A stretch of 64,000 nt of DNA from an endosymbiont of Lamellibrachia barhami (GTDB lineage: Bacteria > Pseudomonadota > Gammaproteobacteria > Chromatiales > Chromatiaceae). Positions 24,068 through 34,122 of the stretch are shown here, one piece after another. The notes beneath the pieces are model-generated. The model made no database searches and was not told where the DNA came from. It saw only the letters and a list, made by a program, of their open reading frames with translations. Position numbers and translations under genes: made by a program. Every line of letters starts with the position of its first letter. Position 1 is the stretch's first letter. The stretch is taken from NCBI RefSeq assembly GCF_011947365.2, contig NZ_JAAVSH020000001.1, forward strand, positions 121,917-185,916. Reading direction: 5' to 3'.

Positions 24068-25153
24068 GTGCAAAAAACCAATCTGCTGGAGTTCGACCTT
24101 GAGTCGATGGAGGCTTTTTTTGTCGACCTGGGCTCAAAGGCCTTTCATGGCCGCAATGTGTTCAAGTGGATTCACAAACACGGGGTGGTTGATTTTACGG
24201 CCATGACCGATATCTCCAAACGGTTGAGAGAACAACTGGAAGCCGTGGCCGAGGTGCGTCTGCCAAAACTGGTTTTCGAACAGCCATCCCGGGACGGCAC
24301 CCGCAAGTGGGTATTGGAACTTGAGGATGGCCAGCGCATCGAAACCGTTTATATCCCGGACGATGGGCGCAGTACCATCTGTGTCTCCTCGCAGGTGGGT
24401 TGTGCTCTGGACTGCTCCTTCTGCTCCACCGCCCAGCAGGGGTTCAACCGTAACCTGAGTGTGGCTGAGATTATCGGTCAGGTCTGGGTGGCGGCCCGGG
24501 AGCTGGGTCACTCCCCCACCAATGTGGTGATGATGGGCATGGGCGAGCCACTGGCCAACTTCGATCCTGTGGTGACCGCGATGGACATCATGCAGGACGA
24601 TCTGGCTTACATGCTCTCCAAATACCGCGTGACCATCAGTACCTCCGGGATCGTGCCTGCCCTGCGGAAGCTGAAGGAGGTGAGCGATGTCAGTCTCGCC
24701 GTCTCCCTGCACGCGCCGGATAATGCGCTCCGTGATGAATTGGTGCCGATCAACCGGAAATATCCCCTGGAAGAACTGATTCCCGCCTGCCGTGACTTCA
24801 TAGAAGGTGATAAGCGGCGCAAGGTGACCTGGGAATATGTGATGCTTGATGGGATCAATGACAGCATCAAACACGCCAAGGCGCTGATTCGCCTGCTTGA
24901 GGGGACACCCTCCAAGGTCAACCTGATTCCGTTCAACCCGTTCCCCGGCAGCGACTATAAAACCTCATCGCCGGAATGTATCGAGGCCTTTCGCCAACGG
25001 CTGAAACGCTCGGGTATTATTGCCATGACCCGCAAGACCCGTGGTGACGACATCGATGCCGCTTGCGGCCAATTAGTGGGTAAGGTGCGGGATCGTAGTC
25101 GCCGTGATCTCAAACGCAGGCAATCGCAGCCATTGCAGGTAAATCTCTCGTGA
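24068..25153 (+). CDS. rlmN: 23S rRNA A2503 / tRNA A37 C2-methyltransferase
   Basis: Radical-SAM methylase of 361 aa. The 4Fe-4S Cys triad is at C112, C116 and C119 (CALDCSFC). The family motifs [10 protein letters not shown] and [12 protein letters not shown] are present. I chose GTG 24068 because [14 protein letters not shown] aligns with the normal N-terminus, although its ribosome site is weak. A frame open to 23939 adds 43 unlikely residues. It overlaps pilW by 4 nt and begins the conserved block rlmN-pilW-rodZ. Confidence 0.92.
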   Translation: MQKTNLLEFDLESMEAFFVDLGSKAFHGRNVFKWIHKHGVVDFTAMTDISKRLREQLEAVAEVRLPKLVFEQPSRDGTRKWVLELEDGQRIETVYIPDDGRSTICVSSQVGCALDCSFCSTAQQGFNRNLSVAEIIGQVWVAARELGHSPTNVVMMGMGEPLANFDPVVTAMDIMQDDLAYMLSKYRVTISTSGIVPALRKLKEVSDVSLAVSLHAPDNALRDELVPINRKYPLEELIPACRDFIEGDKRRKVTWEYVMLDGINDSIKHAKALIRLLEGTPSKVNLIPFNPFPGSDYKTSSPECIEAFRQRLKRSGIIAMTRKTRGDDIDAACGQLVGKVRDRSRRDLKRRQSQPLQVNLS

Positions 25154-25938
25154 AAGGTATAGGTGTGCTGCCTCTTTTTAGTGTGTTGTCAGTGGTGTTG
25201 TTGCTGGGTGCCTGCGCCGGTCAGGAGACCAGGCAGGAACAGGATAATATTGGAGATCTGGGAAGGAGTACGCAGGAGAGCCCGGCCGATATATATTTAC
25301 AGATGGGCATTGCTTATTTGCAGGATGGCCAACTGGCGATTGCGCTGAAGAAGCTGAAGAAGGGGCTTGTTATTGATACTGACAATGCCGAGATTCACAA
25401 TGTAATCGCCATTTTATACGAACGTTTGGGCGAGATGCAATTGGCTGAAACGCACTACGGTACGGCGGTAAAACTGCAGCCGAAAAACCCTTATATCCAT
25501 AACGCCCGCGGCAGTTTCTTTTGCAAACAGAAACGCTATCAAGAAGCGAAGGATGAGTTTGAACGCGCGGTGAGTAATCCGCTCTACCCCACTCCATGGG
25601 TCGCACTGGCAAATGCAGGAATCTGCGCCGAACGGGCTGACGACAAGACCCTGGCAGAATCCTATTACCGGCGGGCGCTCTCCAGCAAAAAAGACTATCC
25701 GCTGGCGCTCTACCAAATGGCGGAAGCCAGCCTGGATCAGGGGAACTATCTGCCGGCACGGGGTTATCTGGAACGTTACAATTCAGTGGCTCAGCCAACT
25801 GCAGGGTCATTGTGGCTTGGAGTGCGGATCGAGCATGCATTGGGTGGCCGGGAGCAGGCCGCTGCATATAAAAAGCTGCTCAGGGACAAGTTTCCGGACG
25901 CCCCTGAGGTTCAGCTCCTCAACAAAATAGAACGATAA
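25150..25938 (+). CDS. pilW: type IV pilus biogenesis lipoprotein PilW
   Basis: 262 aa with a lipoprotein signal (lipobox LLGAC, Cys22) and tandem TPR repeats (about 45-240). In the family it sits at the outer membrane and helps PilQ secretin assembly and pilus stability. Its start overlaps the end of rlmN, and its stop overlaps the rodZ start by 1 nt, so the three are translationally coupled. No other pilus genes lie in the window. Confidence 0.85.
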   Translation: MKGIGVLPLFSVLSVVLLLGACAGQETRQEQDNIGDLGRSTQESPADIYLQMGIAYLQDGQLAIALKKLKKGLVIDTDNAEIHNVIAILYERLGEMQLAETHYGTAVKLQPKNPYIHNARGSFFCKQKRYQEAKDEFERAVSNPLYPTPWVALANAGICAERADDKTLAESYYRRALSSKKDYPLALYQMAEASLDQGNYLPARGYLERYNSVAQPTAGSLWLGVRIEHALGGREQAAAYKKLLRDKFPDAPEVQLLNKIER

Positions 25939-26960
25939 TGAGTGTGCTTACCAATAGTGAAACTGAGTCGGAAGCGGCAGCAGAGTCCATTGAGGGCCCT
26001 GGGGCGCGTCTGCGCAAGACGCGTCAGTCTCTAGGCTTGGACCAGTCGAAAGTTGCCGCCGAGCTTCATCTCAGTGAAGGAATGATCGAAGCGTTGGAGT
26101 GGGATGATTTCGATACCCTGCCCGATGCGGTTTTTGTCCAGGGTTATCTGCGTAACTACGCACGATTATTGAAGCTGCCGGAGGGTGAGATACTGGAAGC
26201 TTTTCTGGCCCTCTCTCCCGCTCAGCAGAATTATGGCTTTCCCGGCGGCAAGGTGGCGACAGTGGGGAAAGAGGTGCGCAGCAGCCATGGTGCTGTACGC
26301 ATGATGACTTGGCTTATTGTGATCTCTCTGTTGGTGCTGCTGGGCATTTGGTGGCAGGGTCAGCTTGATTTGAGGTTGGGTGGTGATCCCGTTGATACCC
26401 TGGGTGAGATGGCTCCTGTCAATGAGTCATTGCCGGAACCACTGAATGATCCTGGCGTGTCAACGCCTAGCTCACTCCCAGTGCAGGAAGATGTGGCGCC
26501 TGATGAATCTGAAGAGGCTGTCGCAGATTCTTTGGAAGATGAGGTGCCGAGTGAGGCTGAAGCGGCCGAGACAGAGAACGTGGTGGATACGGACCAGGAG
26601 GCAGCGCAGGAATTTGTTGCTATTCAAGAGGAGGGCGCAGCGGAAGTCGTTGCGACGGTTGACGAACCGCCTCCGGCGTCTGTGGAGATCCCGGCTCCAG
26701 CCCCCAGCGCCCCAAAGGTTGTGTTTGAATTTTCTGAGCGTTGTTGGGCAGAAGTGCGTGATGCCAACGGCAAGGCGCGTATTTTTGGCGAGATTGCCGC
26801 TGGTACCACGCGTTTGCTTGATAAAGGCCCCGCCCCCTACACAGTAGTGCTGGGTAAAGCATCGGGTGTCAGCATAACCGTTGATGGGGTCGCTTATGAC
26901 CTTGAGCCGCATACCCGGGCGAATGTGGCCCGCTTCAGTTTCGATCCGTCAAATTTGTAG
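25938..26960 (+). CDS. rodZ: cytoskeletal protein RodZ
   Basis: 340 aa. The N-terminal HTH_25 domain (GARLRKTRQSLGLDQSKVAAEL, about 21-95) binds MreB. A single membrane helix follows (TWLIVISLLVLLGIWW, about 120-137), then a long acidic Glu/Ala-rich periplasmic linker (about 150-260) and a C-terminal DUF4115 domain (CWAEVRDANG to end). It maintains rod shape. In most relatives ispG follows it directly. Here hisS follows after 104 bp. Confidence 0.9.
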   Translation: MSVLTNSETESEAAAESIEGPGARLRKTRQSLGLDQSKVAAELHLSEGMIEALEWDDFDTLPDAVFVQGYLRNYARLLKLPEGEILEAFLALSPAQQNYGFPGGKVATVGKEVRSSHGAVRMMTWLIVISLLVLLGIWWQGQLDLRLGGDPVDTLGEMAPVNESLPEPLNDPGVSTPSSLPVQEDVAPDESEEAVADSLEDEVPSEAEAAETENVVDTDQEAAQEFVAIQEEGAAEVVATVDEPPPASVEIPAPAPSAPKVVFEFSERCWAEVRDANGKARIFGEIAAGTTRLLDKGPAPYTVVLGKASGVSITVDGVAYDLEPHTRANVARFSFDPSNL

Positions 26961-27064
26961 TTTGGATTATGTGATTTCCCCCGGCACTGTGCCAGTCTGC
27001 GTCATCCGTGTTAATCTACGCGGTTTTAACCGTTCCACTTAGCGATTACCGGTAGTTCCAGCCG

Positions 27065-28336
27065 ATGGCAAAAAACATCCAGGCAATCCGCGGGATGAAA
27101 GATATCCTGCCTGAGCAGACACCCCTGTGGCAGTTTCTCGAAGATACCGTGCGTTCGGTTCTTAGCCGCTATGGATATGGCGAGATGCGCATGCCCATCG
27201 TCGAGCTGACCGAGCTCTTCAAGCGCTCCATCGGCGAGGTGACAGACATCGTCGAGAAGGAGATGTATACCTTCGAAGATCGCAACGGGGATAGCCTGAC
27301 TCTGCGTCCGGAGGGCACTGCTGGCTGTGTCCGTGCCGGTCTGGAACATGGCCTGCTGTTCAACCAGGTGCAGCGCCTCTGGTATCGTGGCCCCATGTTT
27401 CGTCATGAGCGGCCCCAGAAGGGACGCTATCGGCAGTTTCATCAAATCGGGGTGGAGAGCTTTGGTCTCGAAGGACCCGATATCGACCTGGAACAGATAC
27501 TCATTACCCATCGTATCTGGCGTGAGCTGGGCCTGGATGGACTGGAGCTGCAGCTCAATACTCTGGGCACTGCGGAAGAGCGAACTGCCTACAAGATTCT
27601 GCTGGTAGACTATTTTCGTAGTCGTATCGACGAACTGGACGCGGACAGCCGCCGTCGTCTTGAGAGCAATCCGCTACGGATTCTGGATACCAAGAACCCG
27701 GATATGGCTACAGTGGTGAGCGATGCGCCGACCCTGATGGACCATCTTGGTGATGCTTCGCGCACTCACTTTGAAACCCTTTGCGCCGGTCTGGATGCGG
27801 CGGGGGTGGCCTATGTCATTAATCCGCGTCTGGTGCGAGGGCTGGATTACTACGCCCGCACAGTGTTTGAGTGGGTCACCACGCGGCTCGGTGCTCAAGG
27901 TACGGTTTGTGCCGGCGGACGCTATGATGGGCTGGTTAAACAGCTGGGAGGACGCCCCACGCCGGCGGTAGGTTTCGCCATGGGCCTGGAGCGGCTGATT
28001 GCCCTGCTGGAAGAGAGTGAGACAGCCAAGCGTCTGCCGTCGGTGGGCCTCTATCTGGTGATGATGGGTGAAACTGCGCAACGTGAAGGAGTGCAACTGG
28101 CTGAGCGCCTGCGGGATGAGCTGCCGGATCTGAGGTTGATTGTGAACTGCGGTGGCGGTGGTTTTAAGAGCCAGTTCAAGAAGGCGGACAAGAGCAATGC
28201 CCGTTATGCCCTGATCTTTGGGGACGATGAACTGGCCAATGGAGAGGTGGGTCTAAAGCCACTGCGTGGCGAAGGCGAGCAGCAGCAGGTGAAATTGAGT
28301 GAACTGGCGGGCATTATTGCCGGTCTGACAGCGTAA
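27065..28336 (+). CDS. hisS: histidyl-tRNA synthetase
   Basis: Class II synthetase of 423 aa. Motif 2 is [22 protein letters not shown] in its usual place, and the histidine-specific motifs [15 protein letters not shown] and CAGGRYDGL follow. The motif 3 arginine lies in GFAMGLERL, and an anticodon-binding domain forms the last about 90 residues. The start [18 protein letters not shown] is typical. A MITE-like repeat separates it from yfgM, so operon read-through may be altered. Confidence 0.95.
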   Translation: MAKNIQAIRGMKDILPEQTPLWQFLEDTVRSVLSRYGYGEMRMPIVELTELFKRSIGEVTDIVEKEMYTFEDRNGDSLTLRPEGTAGCVRAGLEHGLLFNQVQRLWYRGPMFRHERPQKGRYRQFHQIGVESFGLEGPDIDLEQILITHRIWRELGLDGLELQLNTLGTAEERTAYKILLVDYFRSRIDELDADSRRRLESNPLRILDTKNPDMATVVSDAPTLMDHLGDASRTHFETLCAGLDAAGVAYVINPRLVRGLDYYARTVFEWVTTRLGAQGTVCAGGRYDGLVKQLGGRPTPAVGFAMGLERLIALLEESETAKRLPSVGLYLVMMGETAQREGVQLAERLRDELPDLRLIVNCGGGGFKSQFKKADKSNARYALIFGDDELANGEVGLKPLRGEGEQQQVKLSELAGIIAGLTA

Positions 28337-28346
28337 AATCACATTA

Positions 28347-28531
28347 GGAGGCTATCGGGTTTATCTGTTTGAAGCGACTAATCCGCAGGTTCGGATTGAA
28401 CAGCAAAGCTGGCCCCGAAGGGTGCGAGGCAGGACGCCGAGCATCAATAGTGGATCTATTTAACGAATTCGATAAGCTGAGTTGATCGCCAACCAGGGAT
28501 TTGCAGCCAAACAGTGTTAAATCCGATAGCC
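28347..28531. mobile_element. MITE-like element between hisS and yfgM
   Basis: About 182 bp bounded by imperfect 22-24-bp terminal inverted repeats: GGCTATCGGGTTTATCTGTT at 28350 and its counterpart ending ATCCGATAGCC at 28531. There is no ORF. The left end matches the broken copy ending at 749 in about 28 of 31 positions, and the internal motif around 28450-28485 is also shared. No obvious target duplication is visible. Confidence 0.7.
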
Positions 28532-28571
28532 ACTTGGTGGTGATTATTTTTGACTGAACAAAGGAAACCGG

Positions 28572-29198
28572 ATGAGCGTTTACCAGACTGAAGAAGAGCA
28601 GGTCGAAGTGTTAAAAAAGTGGTGGCAGGAGAACGGTAAATCCGTAGTCGCCGGCGTGGTGATTGGATTGGGCGCCGTATTTGGCTGGCAGTCCTGGGGC
28701 GATTACAAAGAGCGGGTTGGTGGAGACGCCTCTGTCGCTTTCAACCAGATGATCACAGCTGTAGAAACTGGTGACAGTGATTCTGCCAGCAAGCAGGCAG
28801 AGCTATTGCGCCTGGAGTACGAATCCTCGAACTATGCGGTTTTCGCAGCGTTGGCGCAGGCGCGTATCAAACTCGAGGCAGGGGACTCCCCGGCAGCCCG
28901 CTCACAGTTGGAATGGGCTATAGATAACGCCTCTGAACCCGGTCTGAAACAGATCGCACAGTTACGGTTGGCGCGTATTCTGTTGAGCGAGGGCGACCTG
29001 GACGGCGCTGCCGTCCAAACGAAGGTCGATAGCGGGTCCTATGCAGGTGAATTTGCCGTACTACGGGGCGACATTGCCCTGGCCCGTCAAGATAATAACA
29101 GCGCCCGCGACGCCTATAGTCTGGCCCTTGCCAGTGGGGTGGGTAACAGCGCGCTGGTGCAGATGAAACTTGACGATCTGGCAGTGGAAACACCCTGA
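28572..29198 (+). CDS. yfgM: YfgM-like periplasmic chaperone/ancillary SecYEG protein
   Basis: 208 aa. It has a short cytoplasmic N-terminus (YQTEEEQVEVLKKWWQENGK), one membrane helix (SVVAGVVIGLGAVFGW) and a periplasmic TPR-like domain. This architecture and its place between hisS and bamB define YfgM. It associates with the Sec translocon and PpiD. The bamB start follows 7 nt after its stop. Confidence 0.9.
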   Translation: MSVYQTEEEQVEVLKKWWQENGKSVVAGVVIGLGAVFGWQSWGDYKERVGGDASVAFNQMITAVETGDSDSASKQAELLRLEYESSNYAVFAALAQARIKLEAGDSPAARSQLEWAIDNASEPGLKQIAQLRLARILLSEGDLDGAAVQTKVDSGSYAGEFAVLRGDIALARQDNNSARDAYSLALASGVGNSALVQMKLDDLAVETP

Positions 29199-29205
29199 GG
29201 TCGTT

Positions 29206-30369
29206 ATGAAGCGCGTCTGGTTTGGGTTCTTTCTGCTCTCGCTGCTGTCTGGCTGTAGCAGTCTCTTTCCCGCCAAGGATAATGCAGATCCACCGGCGGA
29301 ACTTGTGGATTTCACTGCGGCCCTGGAACTTGAAACGCTATGGCAGCTCACGGTGGGCGGCACCGACGGTAAGTTTCTTGAGATCGCCCCTGCAGTTGCT
29401 GATGAACATCTCTTTATCGCAGACCCGAAAGGCCGGGTGGTGGCGGTTGACCGCCTCAATGGCAAACAATTGTGGAATGTGGAGACCAAGCTGCAGGTAA
29501 GTGGTGGCCCGGGTGTGGGCAATGGTCTGGTGTTACTGGGTACTGCTGAGGCTGAACTGGTGGCGCTTGACGCAGCAGATGGCAGTGAGAAGTGGCGGCG
29601 CCGGGTCAGTAGTGAGGTGCTCTCGGTTCCTGCTGCGTCCCGAGGCGTTGTGGTGGTGCGCACTGTCGATGGACGGGCGGCCGGGCTGTCGGCTGATACA
29701 GGAGCCAGCCGTTGGACCTTTGACCATTCAGAACCTGTTCTCACCCTACGTGGCAACAGTTCACCAATCATCAATGAAGACCAGGTATTCATCGGCTTTT
29801 CCAACGGTAAGCTTGCCGGACTCTCTCTGGATAGCGGCACTGCCAATTGGGAAGCAACGGTTGCCACCGCGCACGGGCGGACCGAACTGGAGCGGATAGT
29901 GGATATCGACTCCGATCCGGTGGTGGTGGAGGGTGTCATCTACGCTGCCAGTTTTCAGGGGCAGGTTGCGGCGGTTTCCGAAAGCAGCGGCGTGGTGCTA
30001 TGGAGGCGGGATATCTCGGTGCACGCTGGTCTGGATGCGGATTGGAGACAGCTCTATGTCACTGACGACGAAGACTCTATCTGGGCACTCGAAGCGGGCA
30101 ACGGTGCGACCCTGTGGCAACAGAAGGCACTTCGCGCAAGAAAGTTGTCGGCCCCCGCGATTATCGGCAACTATCTGGTAGTGGGAGATTACGACGGTTA
30201 TCTGCACTGGTTATCCCAGGAAGATGGCCGCATGGTTGCACGCATTCGTGTGGGCAGTGAGGGTATTCGCGCCAAACCCCAGGTGGTGGACGACATCGTC
30301 TATGTCTTTGACGACAGTGGAAAGCTGACTGCATTGCGCATACGTCTGCCCGCAACGGAAACCCCCTGA
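29206..30369 (+). CDS. bamB: outer membrane assembly lipoprotein BamB
   Basis: 387 aa with lipobox LLSGC (Cys17) and eight PQQ-like beta-propeller repeats (for example GRVVAVDRLNGKQLW, AELVALDAADGSEKW). It is the BAM complex component that aids outer-membrane protein folding. The in-frame frame to 29170 is rejected because ATG 29206 gives a proper lipoprotein signal. It is followed 9 nt later by der. Confidence 0.93.
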   Translation: MKRVWFGFFLLSLLSGCSSLFPAKDNADPPAELVDFTAALELETLWQLTVGGTDGKFLEIAPAVADEHLFIADPKGRVVAVDRLNGKQLWNVETKLQVSGGPGVGNGLVLLGTAEAELVALDAADGSEKWRRRVSSEVLSVPAASRGVVVVRTVDGRAAGLSADTGASRWTFDHSEPVLTLRGNSSPIINEDQVFIGFSNGKLAGLSLDSGTANWEATVATAHGRTELERIVDIDSDPVVVEGVIYAASFQGQVAAVSESSGVVLWRRDISVHAGLDADWRQLYVTDDEDSIWALEAGNGATLWQQKALRARKLSAPAIIGNYLVVGDYDGYLHWLSQEDGRMVARIRVGSEGIRAKPQVVDDIVYVFDDSGKLTALRIRLPATETP

Positions 30370-30378
30370 GCCGAGGCC

Positions 30379-31776
30379 ATGCTTCCTGTCATAGCACTTG
30401 TCGGTCGCCCCAATGTGGGCAAGTCCACGCTTTTCAATCGCCTCACCCGCAGCCGGGACGCCTTGGTGGCGGATCAGCCCGGTCTCACCCGTGATCGTAA
30501 ATATGGCACCGGAAAGATGGGTGACAGCCCCTATGTGATCGTCGATACCGGCGGCATCAGTGGTGATGAAGGAGGGGTTGAGTTCCTGATGGGGCAGCAG
30601 GTGCGCCAGGCCATTGGCGAGGCGGATCATATCCTCTTTCTGCTGGATGCCAGAGAGGGCTGTACCGGCAGTGACGAGACGATTGCCGCTGAGCTGCGCC
30701 GCACCGGCAAGCCGATTACCCCGGTGGTGAATAAGAGTGAGGGTTTGGAGGTGGAGATGGCCACTGCCGACTTCTTCTCCCTGGGACTGGGTGAGCCCTC
30801 AGCGATTGCCGCAGTTCACGGTCAGGGTGTGAATACCCTGATCAACCAGGTACTCGACACCCTGCCACCGGTGGAGACGCCGGACGAGGAGATCAAGGGG
30901 ACGCAGATCGCGGTGGTTGGGCGCCCCAATGTGGGTAAATCGACGCTGGTCAACTGTTTGCTGGGAGAGGCGCGGGTGGTGGCCTTCGACCAGCCGGGCA
31001 CCACCCGGGACAGCATCTTCATCCCTTTTGTCCACGACGAACGTCCCTATACGCTCATCGATACGGCGGGTGTGCGACGGCGTGCGCGCGTCACGGAAGT
31101 GGTCGAAAAATTCAGTATCGTCAAAACCCTGCAGGCTATCGAGCAGGCCAATGTGGTGCTGATGGTGCTCGACGCTCATCAGGGTGTGGGAGAGCAGGAT
31201 GCGACGCTGGCGGGTCATGTGCTGGAGAGTGGCCGTGCACTGGTACTGGTGGTGAACAAATGGGATGGCCTCACACCTGACCAGCGTGAGCATATGAAAG
31301 AGGAGATTGGCCGGAAACTGCCGTTTCTCGGTTTTGCGCGGCTGCATTTCGTCTCTGCTCTGCACGGTTCAGGTGTGGGTGACCTCTACCAGCTGGTGGA
31401 TCAGGCCTATGAAAATGCCATGCGGAACATGGCGACGCCCGAACTGACCCGGTTGCTGGAGCTGCTGGTGCAGGAGCATCAACCGCCATCCGTGCATGGG
31501 CGGCGTATCAAGATGCGCTACGCGCATCAGGGTGGAAAGAACCCGCCGATTATCGTGATTCACGGCAATCAGACCCAGCATGTGCCGAATCCCTACAAAC
31601 GCTATCTGGTGGGCCGTTTTCGCGAAGCGATGAAATTGATCGGGACGCCGATTCGCATCGAGTTCCGCTCAGGCGACAACCCCTACGAGGGCAAGAAGAA
31701 CAAGCTGACCAATCGGCAGATACAGAAGCGCCAGCGACTGAAGAGACACGTCAAACGCCAGGATCGAAAAAAATAA
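30379..31776 (+). CDS. der: ribosome biogenesis GTPase Der (EngA)
   Basis: 465 aa with two tandem GTPase domains, each with a P-loop GRPNVGKST (residues about 9 and 182). It has NKSE/NKWD G4 motifs and a C-terminal KH-like domain ending in a basic tail ([16 protein letters not shown]). It acts in 50S subunit maturation. It is the last gene of the conserved block, and a short REP-like palindrome at 31789-31818 separates it from convergent gdh. Confidence 0.96.
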   Translation: MLPVIALVGRPNVGKSTLFNRLTRSRDALVADQPGLTRDRKYGTGKMGDSPYVIVDTGGISGDEGGVEFLMGQQVRQAIGEADHILFLLDAREGCTGSDETIAAELRRTGKPITPVVNKSEGLEVEMATADFFSLGLGEPSAIAAVHGQGVNTLINQVLDTLPPVETPDEEIKGTQIAVVGRPNVGKSTLVNCLLGEARVVAFDQPGTTRDSIFIPFVHDERPYTLIDTAGVRRRARVTEVVEKFSIVKTLQAIEQANVVLMVLDAHQGVGEQDATLAGHVLESGRALVLVVNKWDGLTPDQREHMKEEIGRKLPFLGFARLHFVSALHGSGVGDLYQLVDQAYENAMRNMATPELTRLLELLVQEHQPPSVHGRRIKMRYAHQGGKNPPIIVIHGNQTQHVPNPYKRYLVGRFREAMKLIGTPIRIEFRSGDNPYEGKKNKLTNRQIQKRQRLKRHVKRQDRKK

Positions 31777-31788
31777 CAGTCAGGTGTC

Positions 31789-31818
31789 GCCCGACCCGCA
31801 AGCTTGATCGGACCTGCG
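31789..31818. repeat. REP-like palindrome (short variant), likely bidirectional terminator
   Basis: GCCCGACCCGCAAGCTTGATC followed by GGACC is a shortened form of the REP core found at 754, 18484 and 58736. It lies exactly between the converging der and gdh stop codons. Confidence 0.55.
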
Positions 31819-31819
31819 G

Positions 31820-33241
31820 CTAGAACACCCCCAGATCTTGATAAGAGCGCGCCAGCTTGCTTACCGCGATATAATAGGCTGCGGTGCGGTAGTCCTCGAT
31901 CTCCTCTTTACGGCAGCGGGTGTCGATGATCTCCTGTAGTGCCTGGCGCATACTGTCATCCAGACCCGAACACACCAGATCCTCCTCATTCGCCCCCTTC
32001 TCCAACTCACTTTTGATCCACTTCGGAACAGTCCGGTCGCTGGTCTCTTCCAGCGCTTGCAGGATATGACGCCCGCGGCTCTCATCGTAACGGCGTTCAA
32101 GGCGGCCGAAACGGATATGGGTGAGGTTCCGAATCCATTCGAAATAGGAGACCACGACACCACCGGCGTTGACATAGACATCCGGCAGGATGGTGATACC
32201 GCGGCTGCGCAGGATGCGGTCTGCCTCGAAGGTGATCGGACCGTTGGCGGCCTCGGCGATCAGTTTCGCCTGGATATTGGGCGCGTTCTCTTCGGTGATG
32301 GCGGCTTCGACGGCGGCCGGGATCAGTATGTCGCACTCCATCTCCATCACCTTGGCGCCATCCTCCTGAAAATCTGCCCCGGCAAAGCCCTGGAAGCCGC
32401 CGTGGGAACATTTATGGTAGAAGGCCTCCTCGATATGGATGCCGTCAGGGTTGATGAGCGCCCCGTCGTGTTTGATGATAGCGATGATCTTGGCGCCGTC
32501 CTCCTCAGAGAGAAACTTGGCGGTGTGGTAACCGACATTACCGAAGCCCTGGACGATGATGCGTTTCCCCTCCAGATCGCCATCCAGACCGGCCTCATTG
32601 CACTCCTCCCGATGTCTGAAAAACTCCCTCAGGGCGAACTGCACGCCACGTCCCGTGGCCTCGGTGCGTCCCTTCAGACCGCCGTGGGCGACCGGCTTGC
32701 CGGTGACGCAAGCCACATAGTTGATATCTTCCGGATAGAGATGTTTATAGGTATCTGCAATCCAGGCCATCTCCCGCTGGCCGGTGCCGACATCGGGAGC
32801 GGGTACGTTGGTGGCTGGATTGAGGAAGCCTTTGCTCGCGAGTTCCCGGGCAAAGCGGCGGGTGATGATCTGTAACTCATCCCGGGTATAGTTATTGGGA
32901 TTGATGTGCAGTCCCCCTTTGGAGCCACCGAAGGGGACATCCACGATGGCGCACTTATAGGTCATCAGTGCTGCCAGAGCCTCCACTTCCATCTGATCCA
33001 CTTTCTCGGAAAAACGGATACCGCCTTTCGATGGCAGACGATGGATGCTGTGCACTGCACGCCAGCCGGTGAACACCTCGAGGTGGTCACGTATCTTTAC
33101 CGGGAAACTGACCTGGAGTACTGAGGTGCAACTCTTGATGGCGTTGTCGACCCCCGGTGGCAGATCCAGGATTTGCAGTGCCCGGTCGACCATGTGATCG
33201 ATGCTCTGACGAAAAGATAGGCCGCCTGGGACTTCTGTCAT
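31820..33241 (-). CDS. gdhA: Glu/Leu/Phe/Val family glutamate dehydrogenase
   Basis: 473 aa. The substrate-binding segment KGGIRF with PFGGSKGGL and the NAD(P) fold GFGNVGYHTAKFL (about residue 245) identify the glutamate dehydrogenase family. It interconverts glutamate and 2-oxoglutarate plus ammonium. Cofactor choice cannot be read safely. ATG 33241 is preceded by AGGAG. It is a single gene, convergent with der. 2-oxoglutarate made by KorAB would feed ammonium assimilation here (inference). Confidence 0.88.
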   Translation of the reverse strand: MTEVPGGLSFRQSIDHMVDRALQILDLPPGVDNAIKSCTSVLQVSFPVKIRDHLEVFTGWRAVHSIHRLPSKGGIRFSEKVDQMEVEALAALMTYKCAIVDVPFGGSKGGLHINPNNYTRDELQIITRRFARELASKGFLNPATNVPAPDVGTGQREMAWIADTYKHLYPEDINYVACVTGKPVAHGGLKGRTEATGRGVQFALREFFRHREECNEAGLDGDLEGKRIIVQGFGNVGYHTAKFLSEEDGAKIIAIIKHDGALINPDGIHIEEAFYHKCSHGGFQGFAGADFQEDGAKVMEMECDILIPAAVEAAITEENAPNIQAKLIAEAANGPITFEADRILRSRGITILPDVYVNAGGVVVSYFEWIRNLTHIRFGRLERRYDESRGRHILQALEETSDRTVPKWIKSELEKGANEEDLVCSGLDDSMRQALQEIIDTRCRKEEIEDYRTAAYYIAVSKLARSYQDLGVF

Positions 33242-33301
33242 TTTGGAAACTCCTGAATCGGGGAAAGAGTTTTGCTGTTTGAAGTCTAGTTGATGGTGCG
33301 G

Positions 33302-34063
33302 TTACTGCTGCAGCGTGCGGCCTCCATCGACAGGGATAATCTGGCCAGTGATGTAGCGAGCGTCCCGCACCAGAAACAGCAGGGTTTGGGCAATATCCTC
33401 AGGGCTGCCGGGGCGCTTCAGGGCCGTGCGGTTGAGGATCAGTTCCTTTTCCTCGGCATCCAGGCCCTGTTCCGGCCAGAGGATGGCGCCGGGTGCGATG
33501 CCGTTGACGCGGATCTCCGGTCCCAATTCGCGGGCCAGGGATTTTACCAGCATGGCGTTGCCCGCCTTGGCGATGGAGTAGATCGGATGGGCCTTGAGTG
33601 GCCGTTCTGCGTGGATATCCACCAGATTGACGATGCAGCCGTCAGACACTTTCAGCAGAGGGGCGGCAGCCCGGGAGAGAAAGAAGGGGGCCTTCAGATT
33701 GCTGCCGATAAGGTCGTCCCAGTCGGTCTCGGTGGCTGTTTCCAGCGGGGTCGGGTAGAAACTGGAGGCGTTGTTGACCAGCAGGTCGAGGCGGCCGAAG
33801 AGAGTCTTGGCCACTTCAATCAACAGTGGCAGATCTGCGGTTTCGTGCAGATCTGCCTGCGCGAGGGCGACTGATCCGGGGCGCTTGGTTTCAAGCTCCG
33901 CCTTTAGTCTTTCAGCAGCCTGGATGGAGTTGCGGTAGTGCAGAACCAGGTTCATCCCTTCCCGATGGAGGGTGCGGGCGATTTGGGCGCCGATGCGGTG
34001 GGCGCCGCCTGTGATCAGTGCGCACCTGCCGCTGAGTGGCGTGGTGATCGTTTTTTGCGTCAC
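33302..34063 (-). CDS. folM: pteridine reductase (SDR family)
   Basis: Short-chain dehydrogenase of 253 aa. The N-terminal nucleotide loop TGGAHRIGAQIA and the arginine-bearing HYRNS point to NADPH. NNASSF, the catalytic YSIAK (Y and K four apart) and the C-terminal VDGGRTL follow. The TGGAHRIG loop is typical of pteridine reductase/FolM, which reduces dihydromonapterin or dihydrofolate. It is divergent from midA with 59 bp between starts, a common gammaproteobacterial arrangement. Confidence 0.8.
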   Translation of the reverse strand: MTQKTITTPLSGRCALITGGAHRIGAQIARTLHREGMNLVLHYRNSIQAAERLKAELETKRPGSVALAQADLHETADLPLLIEVAKTLFGRLDLLVNNASSFYPTPLETATETDWDDLIGSNLKAPFFLSRAAAPLLKVSDGCIVNLVDIHAERPLKAHPIYSIAKAGNAMLVKSLARELGPEIRVNGIAPGAILWPEQGLDAEEKELILNRTALKRPGSPEDIAQTLLFLVRDARYITGQIIPVDGGRTLQQ

Positions 34064-34122
34064 GCTCGTACTCCGTGGTTGAATGCGCCACTACTCTAAC
34101 GCATTACCCCGGTTTCTACATT

